From: Neopestalotiopsis rosae
Lineage: Eukaryota; Ascomycota; Sordariomycetes; Amphisphaeriales; Sporocadaceae
Direction: 5' to 3'
Assembly (NCBI GenBank): GCA_023078685.1
Contig: JALGAS010000005.1
Coordinates: forward strand, 2,604,001 to 2,668,000
DNA length: 64,000 nucleotides
The notes under the pieces were generated by a model, which was not told the origin of the DNA, did not search any database, and saw nothing but the letters and a program-made list of their open reading frames with translations. Positions 44,902 through 55,700 of the stretch are shown piece by piece. Numbering within the stretch: position 1 is the stretch's first letter; each line of letters begins with the position of its first letter. The translations under genes and the position numbers were made by a program.

Positions 44902-45312
44902 CTACCTACCTTTTCTCCTCTCCCATAAAGCCAATCGCCGGCAGTTGTCACAAAAAAGCGCACCAGCCGTGCCAAGCGCGATGCGGCCAAACGCGATATG
45001 ACCACAGCCATCATACTGACACGTGCTCCAGCACTTACACTCGCCGCAGCGCAGATGCTTGCATGTCTTACACTGCCACGTGACCTGGTTGGACACGTCG
45101 CGGCACCGGTGACATTGGAATGGCCGCGTCAAGCACGTCGATGAGCACGGCGACGTCAGGTCGGCTGGCACTCTTTCGGTCTCAATCGTCTTGCAGGGCA
45201 CCAAGGTCTTGGTTAGCTTGATCACCGAGGCCGTCTTGGCCTTGCCGCAATACTTCCACTGGACGGTGTCGTGCCCGCACGGGTACGGTCCGCTGATGGT
45301 TTGTTGACACAT
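44902..45312 (-). CDS. Small cysteine-rich protein (17 Cys), function unknown
   Basis: Single exon of 136 residues from ATG 45310-45312; an in-frame ATG at 45415-45417 would add 35 polar residues. There is no signal peptide in the shorter form. Seventeen cysteines are arranged in closely spaced pairs: YPCGH, KYCGK, SPCSSTC, QCHRC, WQCKTCKHLRCGECKCWSTC and FCDNC. CxxC pairs and nearby His residues suggest several bound zinc ions rather than disulfides, as in RING/B-box-like or treble-clef modules, but spacing does not match a named finger that I can recognise. The start MCQQTISGPYPCGHD resembles short conserved fungal proteins of unknown role. It lies just downstream of the extended SDR on the same strand, 297 bp away. 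A role in the cytosol or nucleus is likely if the short start is right. Confidence 0.6.
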   Translation of the reverse strand: MCQQTISGPYPCGHDTVQWKYCGKAKTASVIKLTKTLVPCKTIETERVPADLTSPCSSTCLTRPFQCHRCRDVSNQVTWQCKTCKHLRCGECKCWSTCQYDGCGHIAFGRIALGTAGALFCDNCRRLALWERRKGR

Positions 45313-45609
45313 TGTGTGGTGACCGTGAGAGTAACTGCTGGTGGTTGCGGTCGGCTGTTGGGCAAAGGTAAGTAGGTAAGGTCTCTTGTCCGAATTATAT
45401 CTTTGAATGCCCATCACAGTCAGATCCTTTTATAAGTCTTCAGAAAATCCTGGAAGCCTGCAGAACAAGGCAACTCTTTTAATTCTACGTTGACAATATC
45501 CTTTAGTTGTTCCTTTGTCAGCTCCCTGCCTGAATCAAAAAACAATATCATTGTCTTGAGTGACCGAACTTCATTGCTTGATGAATGAGCCTGTTTGCCT
45601 TTCATCCAA

Positions 45610-46668
45610 TCAATTGTCTCTCTTCTCAAGAACCAAGAAGCTCTGCGCGTTGGCCTTGACGCTATCTTCCAGACTGGTCCAGCCATTCCGGCCCATACCT
45701 CGCAACAACTCGGCGCCGCGCTGATTGGGCACTTCAGTCTGGTCCATGCCCCAGTCCTTGACCTGCGGGATCTCCTGCTCCGGATAGAGCCCGCTCAAGA
45801 TCTCTCGCACTTTGAACCAGCTGAAGCGCTCACCAAAGCCAAAGAGCCTCTCCCCGTCCAGCCCGGGCGTGGTAAGGGCCGCCACGTACAGCAAGCCGAC
45901 GTCCTGGGTGTCGACGTGCCACTGGGGCTGGACCATGTCGAGTACGTGGTGGTTCTCGCCCTTCCAGACCCAGTGGACCATGCCGGCCGTGCTCGGGACC
46001 CCCTGGTGGACCGGGTCCAGGCACTCTCCCATGACGGTATCGGGGAGAATGGCGTTAAAGGCGTAGTGCGGCTTCTTGTCCTTTACCCAGTCCCAGAGCC
46101 GCTGCTCGAGCCGCGTCTTGAGAGCCATAAAGTTGGCGAGACCCTTGAACTGCGGCGGCGCGTCGCTGTCCGCCAGCCGCACGGCGTCTCCGTTCCACGT
46201 CCACTCGGTCAGGGCGAGCCCCTTGCGGCTCGGGTCCGGCGTGAACGACGCCCACGCCGACGACGTGAGCGCCACCGACCGAACCGACGGTTCCCGGTCC
46301 GCGGCCTCGAGGAGCCCAATATTGATGCACAACTCCTCCTCGAGGGGGCCCTTGTACTCCTGGATCCCCAGGTCGACGGCGCCGGCCACGTGGGCAATGG
46401 CGGCGACGCCCCGGATGGCCTCGTCCCAGGCGCCAGGCGCGGAAATGTCGGCAACTTGGCAGAGCTCGAGGCGCCCGCTCCCGTGGCGGCCCGCGAATAG
46501 GGGCTCCATCCAGGCGCATTTTGAGGGCGTCCTTACCGTCGCGCGAACACGATACCCAGCTGCTAGAAACTGATCCACTATGTGGGAGGCGATCAGTCCG
46601 TTGCCTCCAGTCACCAGGACGGTAGACCCGGCAGGGATGCTGCTCTGTTGATTGTTGATAGACCCCAT
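45610..46668 (-). CDS. Extended SDR (DFR/ketoreductase-like) lacking the catalytic Tyr
   Basis: Single exon of 352 residues. The NAD(P) turn is TGGNGLIASHI (20-30), and an Arg-rich strand follows (YRVRATVRTPSK), favouring NADP. Catalytic Ser is in ALTSSAWAS (about 136-137). The usual YxxxK is replaced by NFMALK, with Phe180 where Tyr is expected and Lys184 retained; TTT versus TAT is a one-base difference. C-terminal substrate-domain sequence is normal in length, so this is not a truncation. The family (dihydroflavonol reductase, cinnamoyl-CoA reductase, yeast Gre2, fungal aldehyde reductases) reduces aldehydes or ketones in the cytosol. Without Tyr the normal proton donor is missing, so activity may be lost, altered, or supplied by another residue. 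It is on the same strand as the TauD-type oxygenase 0.5 kb upstream. Confidence 0.88.
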   Translation of the reverse strand: MGSINNQQSSIPAGSTVLVTGGNGLIASHIVDQFLAAGYRVRATVRTPSKCAWMEPLFAGRHGSGRLELCQVADISAPGAWDEAIRGVAAIAHVAGAVDLGIQEYKGPLEEELCINIGLLEAADREPSVRSVALTSSAWASFTPDPSRKGLALTEWTWNGDAVRLADSDAPPQFKGLANFMALKTRLEQRLWDWVKDKKPHYAFNAILPDTVMGECLDPVHQGVPSTAGMVHWVWKGENHHVLDMVQPQWHVDTQDVGLLYVAALTTPGLDGERLFGFGERFSWFKVREILSGLYPEQEIPQVKDWGMDQTEVPNQRGAELLRGMGRNGWTSLEDSVKANAQSFLVLEKRDN

Positions 46669-47170
46669 ACTTTGCTTTAAATTAATTTCCTGCTTCTAAT
46701 GTTGTGTTCAGCACAGATGAGAATGAGCAGTAGACAATCTGCCCAGAGAATAGACAGCAATCATATAGGGTGCAGGAGGACCACAAAGGTGATATCATTG
46801 GAAACTTGACTAACGCAAAGACCGTATAGATATATATGCTATCATGAAGCTAAGTACAACAACACCAACGCGGGAATAGCGTGCATATTGATATACGGTA
46901 AGCGCTTAAGCGAGGGAGTTCGCCACTTATCAGACGACGATGTACACAAGCCGACCCGGCCGTACAGCACGGCAGACTATATTAGTGAATTATAGTGCTG
47001 ATGATCTACACGTCCTGCCGCCCCTCTACGGCCGAACGGCTTGAATATCGTGTATTATCAAGATGGTCGAAGAAGCTTTGAGTGGGTTGGGAATAGGATA
47101 GAGCGGCCGCTAGTCAACTGGACCCTTCTTTCATATTATAAGGTGCCTGTCGCTTGGCACTCTCCTTCAT
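46669..47170. other. Intergenic region, likely SDR promoter
   Basis: About 500 bp between two minus-strand genes. It holds the SDR promoter and the 3' flank of the oxygenase gene. No features stood out. Confidence 0.5.
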
Positions 47171-48536
47171 TCAAAGCCCCAGATCCTTGGCCAGCGCCTC
47201 CCGACGACTGGAGCTCTGGGGGTCGAAGTAAGGCCTCTCGCCCAAGCTGACGGCGCGGCTGCCCGTCCGCTCGCCCAGGTCCAGGTGGGCATAGTCGGAC
47301 GTGGCCGAGTGGTAGACGCTGCGGTTGTCCCAGATGGCCAGGTCGTTGGGGTGCTGCCAGCGCAGGCGGACCTGGAGGTCGTGGTTCTCGACGACGAGGC
47401 GGACGAACCAGTCGAGGAAGTGGCGCGACTCGTCCTCGCTCAGGCCGTGGATCCGCTGCACGTGGTGGCCCACGGCGAAGACGGACCGCCAGCCCGTCAC
47501 CGGGTTCGTCCGGACCACGGGGTGCACGGCCTCGAGGACCTCTCCCACGTTCTCGGGCGCGCCGCGCTCCGCCGTGTACAGGGGGAAGCCGTTGGCGTCG
47601 GCCGCGTTCTTGAACCCCGGCTGTGCGTAGTACGCCGTCAGGGTGTCCAGGAAGCCCCGTAGCGGCTTGGAAATCCGGTCGTATACCTCGTAGCCCGAAG
47701 CCCAGAGTGTGTCTATCAACAAGTGCTTAGCAGGCAGGTCATCTACCACAACCAACAAGTTCGTGGTTGGTATGAGAACTGTGCAACTCACCTCCGCCCG
47801 TCTTGGGCAGCTCCGTCAACCGCAGCAGCGCATAATCGCTCGGAACAGGCTCAAAGGTGATGTCCGAGTGCCACAAGCCCTTTTGGCTTTGGTTTTTGCC
47901 GTAATTGAGGAACCTGTCGGCGAAAAGCTTCTTGGCCAAGCGGGACGAGATCACGCTGATCTCATTGTCTTGTTGCTCTTGATCACGGCTGGCGTTGTGC
48001 ACTGGGTGGATGTGCAGTTTGGAACTCGCCGGCTTGCCAGAAAGCTCTCCTAGTCGTTGTACGAGTTCCTTTTGAAGCTCATTTGTGATATTATCCTGCT
48101 TCCGGAAGAAGACCACTCCGCGCTGAGATACTAGAAGTGGCTGATCAATTTGTGTTCAATGTTGTATGAGAGCGTCGTTCTTGTCTCTCGTATTTGGTAT
48201 CGATTTCGTATCAATATCAACATGATTGAACTTACTAGTGATAGCTAGATCGCGCAGGAGCTCATCCGAGTTTGGTGCACGTAGCCACTCTGCAAGGTCT
48301 ACGTTGGCGTATTCCCTGCCTATGATTGGAGTGACATCGAATTGTTCAAACTGATCAAGGGCGCCGCTGAGCTTGAGAGGCTCATGGTGACCAGTGAGCA
48401 GCTCCGGGAGCTCATCGGTTCCCTTGACAGCATCTACTTGCGCACTAGGATCCGGATTCACTTGTTGCTCAGGCAGAGCTTTTTCCTTGAAGTGCAATGC
48501 CACTTTGGGGGCTTCTTCGATAGCCGATGGTGACAT
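47171..48536 (-). CDS. TauD/TfdA-family Fe(II)/2-oxoglutarate dioxygenase
   Basis: Three exons: 48536-48236, 48130-47792 and 47712-47171, with introns of 105 and 79 bp and matching phases. The product is 393 residues. The N-terminal extension (about 75 residues) precedes the TauD fold. Fe(II) ligands are His188 and Asp190 (GLWHSDITFEP) and distal His348 (DNRSVYHSAT). Arginines at 362 and 366 are placed to bind the 2-oxoglutarate carboxylate. The first strand shows SQRGVVFFRKQ, typical of the family. By family it hydroxylates a small acid using 2-oxoglutarate and O2; yeast Jlp1 and related fungal proteins release sulfite from sulfonates such as taurine, while others act in secondary metabolism. 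The true substrate is not readable. It lies next to an extended SDR and could act with it. A TATATATA element lies about 95 bp upstream of the ATG. Confidence 0.92.
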
Positions 48537-48630
48537 GTCGAGATACAATCTTAGATATTTGTGAAAATGGTGTAGAAACAAGACAAACCTGTCGTAGTCA
48601 AGTGTTTACAAAACTTCTTAGATTTAAACC

Positions 48631-48638
48631 TATATATA
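48631..48638 (-). promoter_or_regulatory. TATA-like element of the TauD-type gene
   Basis: TATATATA about 95 bp before the ATG at 48536 on the minus strand. Position and sequence fit a TATA box. Confidence 0.4.
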
Positions 48639-48913
48639 CATGTCACGTATGGATATCATTGGCAAGCCAGAACCTGCATATTTCAATTCTCAATGGATCG
48701 AATAATGAATACGCGAGATCAGCGCATATTCCATCATTCTTCGCCATCGATAGGTCTGCCAAGTAGAAGCCCCCTCCCGGCAATAAGTGTTCCTACGAGT
48801 GTGCTAATCAAGGCCGGAGAAGAAACACCACACCGATGCAGAACATGATTGGTCAGGTGGTCATACGACATTACATTATTACCGGTGCATTATTGGAGTA
48901 TATAATCGCTACT

Positions 48914-49120
48914 TCATTGCGCTTCTGTTGATTGGACCTCGATGTTGCCCCCGCCTTTGATCGCGCAATATTGATACTCTATCGCGAATGCCGCGACGGC
49001 TCCGACGAGCGAATAGTAGAAGATCTTCACCGACTGCCACTCCTCTTGCGTCTGGTCGTCTGTGATATGTAGCACGCACGGCGCGACCAGAATCGAGGGG
49101 AACCTCTGCTCCCAGATGAC
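48914..49120 (-). pseudogene. Possible C-terminal remnant of a membrane-protein gene
   Basis: A 68-codon frame with no ATG start, preceded by a splice-acceptor-like CTCTTATAAG and ending TGA. It is GC-rich with C/G-ending codons, unlike the AT-rich flanks. It encodes WEQRFPSILVAPCVLHITDD, then EEWQSVKIFYYS, and a hydrophobic helix (LVGAVAAFAIEYQY). It looks like the last exon of a membrane protein, but no convincing upstream exon was found between 49130 and 49700. It may be a decayed gene tail beside the oxygenase, or chance. Family not recognised. Confidence 0.3.
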
Positions 49121-49709
49121 TTATAAGAGAGCCCATCTTAGAACGGCCATCAATCACGCACTGCATAGCAAGTTGAGAATCAAATGAATTGGTGTTGATC
49201 ACTTGTTTTCTACTTCTGTGACTATTTGTCCTCGTCCGTTCCAAGAAGACCAGTGTGAACCATATGGAACATAAACACTTTCAGCCTCCTCAACAATGCT
49301 GAGCCACCAAAGTAGCATGCGGACATCGAGTTAATTCGACATGAAGTGGCTGATTTGCCGATACATAAACAGTTTGCTTCCAATGTTTATTTCCCTTGAC
49401 TACAATAGCAGTATTGTCGCAGACAAAAAAAAACACCACAACTCCAATGATGCTGTTCCATGCACGCCCAAGAGAGTATGGCCGGAAGCGAGTATACATT
49501 AGTACAGTCTTCGAATTTACTGGCGAAGAAAAGCACCGGAAATATCGATAGATGAAAAACACAATTGACGAAAGAAAATCGTTGGCAGTCGTAAAGGGCC
49601 TGGGAGGTTTCCAGAGCGCTAATTGATTGGCTTTCAAAATTGCTGATAACGAATGACACGAAGTGTGAAAAAGACCAGCCGGCTTGATTGTGAGAGCAAG
49701 TATCTAAAA

Positions 49710-52700
49710 CTAAGATCTAGCCTTGATAGTGCTCATGGCTGACGGCGTGGTGGATTGCTCAGGGTGGGGGTGAGAGTGTGAGTGTGAATGAGTGTGGCCG
49801 CGTCCATGGGCCGAGCGGTTTCGCTTAGAGTGCCGATGTAATGTGCCTACATCATGTTTGCCTATACAAGGGATATCAGAATCACGTTCAGTATGAAGAT
49901 TTCAGTTGTTGTGCTTACCGTCGCAACATGCTCGAACATTCTCGAGTCTGTCAGACTCTCTCTCTTGCTGTTCGATTATTTGTCGCAGTTCTTCAGCACT
50001 GTCATTGACTTCGCTCGCCTCGTAAATTGCACTGCCATGAGCAGCTGGAGGACCGTGGCTTCTGCTTCTCAGGGTGCTGAAGAGACTGCCAGACGTGCTT
50101 GTCCTGTTCAAGTACCCGCTGAGTCTGCCGAGTGTGCCCGGGCGAACAGGCGCGTCCCTCTCGCGTTCGCGTGTAGGCGTCAAGGTCGGAATGGTCATGG
50201 AAGCTTCAAGACTGGGAGACTCATTTCGCGTAGTCCTAGAGTTATACGACGAGAGAGATGGTGGCGCGCGTCGATTGCCATTGACTGCACCTGATCCATA
50301 AGGAGGGTTGAACTCATCAACGTCCTCCTGAGTGATATTGCCAGCCAAGTCTTCCGCGTCCGCATGGCTCTCGTCGCCAGTGCGAAGCAGCAAATATGAC
50401 AGTGCGTTGAACCAAGTCTCGTGGCGCTGACCTGTTGTGCAAGTGAACTTGACAGTGCGTCCTGGAGAGATAATGACCAGACTCTTGCGATGCAATCCAG
50501 GTGGCATCGGGTTGTCATCAGCAACCACCCGGACGGCCTCGATAGGTATGCTCTTGGCCCGGAGCTCGGAGCGGCCAGCGACTGCTGGATCACGATCGCT
50601 CCAGTACAAGGTGCGGGTGTAGGGGTGAACCCAAAAGTATCTTCGGTGTCGGTTCTCCGACATCTCACCACGGCCCGCTTTGCGAGTGTACTTCCACAAG
50701 TACTCACCAATCATTGTTTGCGTGATGGCTTGGATCATGCGAGGATCTGTGTTGGGTCCAGCAAAGCTGGTAGCTCCAATACCCATCTCATTCCTGATGT
50801 TAAATCTGGAATCGATCTCTGACGCAAATGATGACACGGAGGACTGTCGGCTGCGGACGCTCAACTTGGCAGAAGATTGTACGTCAGCCATACCTTGTGT
50901 CGAGCCGGTTCTAATGGCCCGAGGAGTGGGAGTGCCACGCCCAGAAAGAGGCGACTGTGGTCGGTCGCGGGGGTTCTTGTAGGCAGACGCTGGTAACAAG
51001 GGCGGTCCCATGGCATTCTTGGTTCCGTGAGATGACCCAGTTCGTGCAGCTTCAATGGCTTCCCTGTGGTTGGCTGGAAGTGGTGGCATGTTTTGTTGGG
51101 AGCCGCGAGCACTGCTCGAACTGCCAGGTCGTCCGGTAGGTACAGAGTTGGCAGCCAAAGCAATGTTCTTACCCTTGTCAGCTGACTGGTCATTGTATAT
51201 GCCCAAGTAGGATCTCTCGTCAGAGGGAGTAATGATGATCTCGGCAGCGGTTGCACCAAGTGTCATTGAGTCTTGCGAACCCCGACGTTGCGTCTTCGAG
51301 AATAACTTGTCAATGCCATCAGACGTGAGTGTAGTCTGAGCACCGTGATCCGCCATTGGAGTAATAGATCTTCGAGCAGGGCGGACATCAGTGTTTGTGG
51401 ACATCTCCTTGAAGGGCCTTTGGGATTCGGGCGTCTCTGGGCTGTCCTTGACGGCAGTTGGGGACTGACGCGTCTCGTCTTCAGCAATGATTGGCGTATC
51501 AGTACCTTTACTCTTCTTGCCAATAACCCCGATGGTCGAGGACGGTGGCGTTTGTGGGTGGGCAAGGTCTCGTGGGAGGATGAAAGCGTCGCGCTTGGGG
51601 CTGCGAAGATTTTCTGGTTCTGCGATAGGCTCTGTCTCGATGCTGCTCATCGCCGAATAACCCAGCGTCGGTGGTATCAAGGTTAGAGCTTTTCGGAGGT
51701 CCTCAAGCTCCTGCGCATGGCTAGCGAGTAGCCTGTCGCGCTCTGCCAAACTCTGCGCTTGTTGCGACTCCAAGGCGTGCGCGTGTTCAGTATTAGCCTT
51801 CTCCAATGCATCTGCAAGGGCAGCATCACTAGCAGACTTGAGACTTGCCAGCTCAGTCGCGTGGGAGGATTTAATGGCAGAAAGGGCTTCCTGGAGAGAT
51901 GTGGCATGGCCGTCCTGGAGAGAAGCAACGGCCTTGGCGTGACCTGCTTGGAGGTCCTCGATGGCGGCATCCATTGAGGATTGGTGATCTGTTCGTACAG
52001 TGGCAAGGACCGCAGAGTGTTCGGATTTGAGCTGCTCCAACTCTTGGCTGCGAGAAAGCTCGTGATTGTTGCGGAGTTCCTCAAGAGCCTGAACATGCTT
52101 TGCGTCCAATTCTCCCAAGTCGGTGGTTCGTGAAGTCTCATGTTCGGAGCGAAGAGTTTCCAGTGCCAGAGCATGACTTGCAGCAAGATCGGCGGCGAGT
52201 TTGGCAACGGCCGCTTCATGCTCAGACTTGAGGGACTTGATTGTCTCAGCGTGGCTAGTCTTCAAGCTCTCCATTTCTTGGGCCTTTGACGCAGCAGCAT
52301 CAGCCTTGATGGAAGCAAGATGCTCCTCGTGCCGGGAAATGAGGGTCTTGAGCTCCACGTCTTGCGAGGCAGATGCCGTGGATTGGAGCGACTCCATCTC
52401 CTGTTTGTGACTCAAGACGAGCTCTTGAAGAGCCTTATCCTTGGAAGCCGCGCCTTCGGCACGCAGGACCTCAATTTCTTGATGATGACTAGAGGTGAGG
52501 GCTGCCAGTTCCTCAGTCTTTGCGGCGGCGGCTTCAGCTTTAGCTGACTCGAGTTCTTTCTCGTGGCGTTCAGTCAACTTGCTGAGCTCGGCTGCCTTAG
52601 CCTTGAGGTGTTCATCTTCGACAGAAGCAACATGCTGTTCATGTCGGGAAGAAAGAGCTTGCAGCTCCGTGGCTTTAGCAGCAGCCAGCGCGGCTTCCAA

Positions 52701-55700
52701 AGCGGCCAGTTCGCCAGCATGTCTTGAGCTCAGTTCCTCTGTGTGCCTTGACTGGGTCGATACGTGTTCACTGCGGAGGTTCTCGACTTCCCGTTCGTGG
52801 CTGGCTTTAGCGGACTCGAGCGCCTTCTCCAAAGCTTGTTGACTGTCGCGCTTGTGGGCATCGACAATCTCGGCGTTCGCCGCCTTTAAGGCTTGGATCT
52901 GCTCGTTGTGTGCTGCATTGCCCTCAGACTTAGTTGACTCGAGCTGCTTAGCGAGAGCCGCTTCAAAGGCCTCCAATTCCTTGGCGTGCGTTGCAGCATG
53001 TTCGTTTCGAATGCCTCCAAGCTCTGTGGCATGAGAGTCCTTGAGAGACGCAAGCTCACGAGCCAATGTGGCATCTGCCTCCGAACGAGCGGCTGCCAGT
53101 TGCTTGTCATGTGTGCTGGCCAGGGCCGTAAGTTGGGCGGAGTGAGCAGCATCTCGCTTGGCCAGAGATTCCTCGAGTTGTGCCGCATGAGTCTTGTTCA
53201 GTGCAGCCAACTCAGATGCATGAGCCTTATCCTTCTCATTCTCGAGTTCTTGCAGATCTCTGGCATGAACAGCACGAAGGGACTCGGTCTCGCGGGCCAG
53301 ACGGGTGGCTTCCTCTGACTTGACGTTCTCGAGTTGTTTGGCGTGTTCACCCTGAAGGGTACTGATCTCTTGTGCCATTTTCTTTTCAGCTTCCGCTTGC
53401 GAAGACTCTAATGCATTGCTGTGTGCCAACTTGAGCGCCGTCAGCTCAGCTGCTAACTTGGCATCACTCTCAGCTCTCAGAGCACTCAGCTCGCCAGCAT
53501 GTGCAGCCTTGATATCGCTGAGCTGCTTGGTGAGCTGATTATCGGCTTCGGCTCTGGAGGTTTCAAGCTGTTGGTGGTGAGAGGTTGCAAGCATGTCCAA
53601 TTCTTTGGCAAGTCTAGCTTCATTATCAGCACCGGATGCATCCAATTGCTTAGCATGCAAAGCAACGAGGGCTGCCAACTCAGCAGCATGAGTTGCGTCG
53701 TTCTCCTTCTTGAGCTGCTCGACCTGGCTAGCATGGGTGGCCTTTAGTGCCTCGAGCTCCTGCGCATGGCTAGCGTTCATGTCCCCTCGGACTTGCTCGA
53801 GCTGTGCCAGATGTGAAGTCCTAAGATGTTCAATGTCGGCGTTCATGGCCTCTCGGACTTGCTTGACCTGTTCAAGGTGCGAAGCCTTGAGGCGCTCCAG
53901 GTCAGTCGCATGGGCGGCATCGCTGTTCTGCATGGCAAGCTCAATCTCTGCGCTATGGCCGGCCTTGAGGGACTCCACGGCTTGTGCGTGAGTATCGTTG
54001 ATTTCTTTTCTGGCGTGCTCAATCTGAGCGGCATGAGCCGCTGTCAGCAACTCCAACTCAGCAGCGTGCGACTCTTTGCTGGCGTTTGTTGCGAGCTCGA
54101 GCTGTTGAGCATGACTAGCCTTGAGGGCCTCGAGTTCACGATCATGCGCTGCTTGGTAATCGGATTCTGCCTGGGCGATCTTTGCAACATGTGTGGAGTG
54201 CAACTCCTCAAGCTCATGCACATGCGCTGCCTTGGCTGCTGCGATGGCAGTGTTCTTGTCATCTGCATGGCTAGATCTGAGTGTCTCGAGCTCCCGAGCG
54301 TGAGCTTCATGAGCAGCTGCAAGGGCACCGCTCTTGTCATTGCTGTGGTCAGATTTGAGGATATCCAGCTCGCGTTCGTGAGATGATCGTGCTTCAGATA
54401 TGGCACGGTCAATCAAGTCCGCATGCTGTGCTTCTAGGGCTGCTAAAGCGGCAACGTGAGCTGCATTCCTCTCAGCATGCACCTCCTCAATCTGTTTAGC
54501 ATGTGCCTCCCGGAGCTGCTCTAGCTCAGCAGTATGCATATCAGTCTCCTCAATAGGAGCCAGGTCGTTAGCGTGAACATTGGACACTGCAAAGTCCCGT
54601 TTTCCAGGAGAGGAAGGGAACTTGGCATGGCTTTCATCCAGATATGCAGTTCCAGTGTCGCTGATATCTGAGATGCGGCTGACGACTGTATGGGCAGATG
54701 CCGGCCGTCCAGAGGCAGCGGCGTTGAACGAGAAGCTGGGGGCGAACTCGATGAAAGGCTCTGTCATTGTACCAATTTCAACCATGGAATTCTTGCGTTG
54801 GTAGGGCAATGGTGGTGGAGGTGAAGCAGTTGGACCTCTCATAGAGCCAGGCCTAGACAAGCGAATGCTTCGTTTGCTAGGTGTCGCTGACAAGTTGGAG
54901 TCATTGTCGCTACCGTCGAAATCACCCAGCTCAGCTGCGAGGCTCTGACTCGGAGTTCGGCTTGCCTCATTGCCAAAGACAGCAGGGCTACCCCGGAAGA
55001 TTGTATCCTCGCTGCCTTGTCTTGACCGGCGACGAGCATTGCGACCAAGACGGAGCGGAAATTTGGTTTGCAATGGAGGAAAGTGTGATGAGGAGGGACG
55101 ACTGTCGTCGAATCCATATTCATCCTCGGTGGAAGCAGTGCTGTGTATCGAATTGTTGCGTCCATGGCCCAAAGGCTGCAGCGGGGGTCTTGCCCTCAAG
55201 GTCGCCCGCTTGCTGGGGCTCTCAGTCTCGGTCTGGGTATCATCGCTAGAAAACTCCTCGGCGCCAGTGTGGAAATCGTCAGTCTCAGCATCACGCTCAT
55301 TTGCAGTCTCAAACGCTTGATCGCTCGTCTCAGCCGCCGTTTCGAAAGTATCAGTCTCGACACTTTCGATGACAGGCGAGACTTGACTTGGCCGGCGTCT
55401 TATGGTAGCTGTCTGGTCGGGGCTGGACCCAGGAGTCTGATCTTCCCATTCAGGATCATCAGCAGCTGCTGCAGCAAAGATTTCACTGCGCGCACTTCGC
55501 AATGCGCCAAGTAATCTCGGTGGTTTCTTGAAATCGCGAGAAGTAGCTTTGCTGGGGCGTTCGCGTTTGGTGGCTGGCGCGGGGTCTGCCCGAACTTTCT
55601 CGAGCTCGTCACGCGCATCTTGGAGCATGCGCCTGAGCTCAAGCTTCTCGGTCTTCTCGCGGTGAACATTTGTTCTCAAGCTTTGGATGGTACGTTGAGC

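Larger units (their letters stand above)
48537..49709. other. Oxygenase promoter and flank of Num1-like gene
   Basis: About 1.2 kb. It holds the TATA-like element at 48631-48638 and a possible gene remnant (48914-49120), both listed separately. The rest is AT-rich with only short frames. Confidence 0.45.

Noticed and set aside
45595..46500. 301-codon plus-strand open frame opposite the extended SDR
   Set aside because: Antisense shadow; the SDR strand carries the Rossmann motif and family length.
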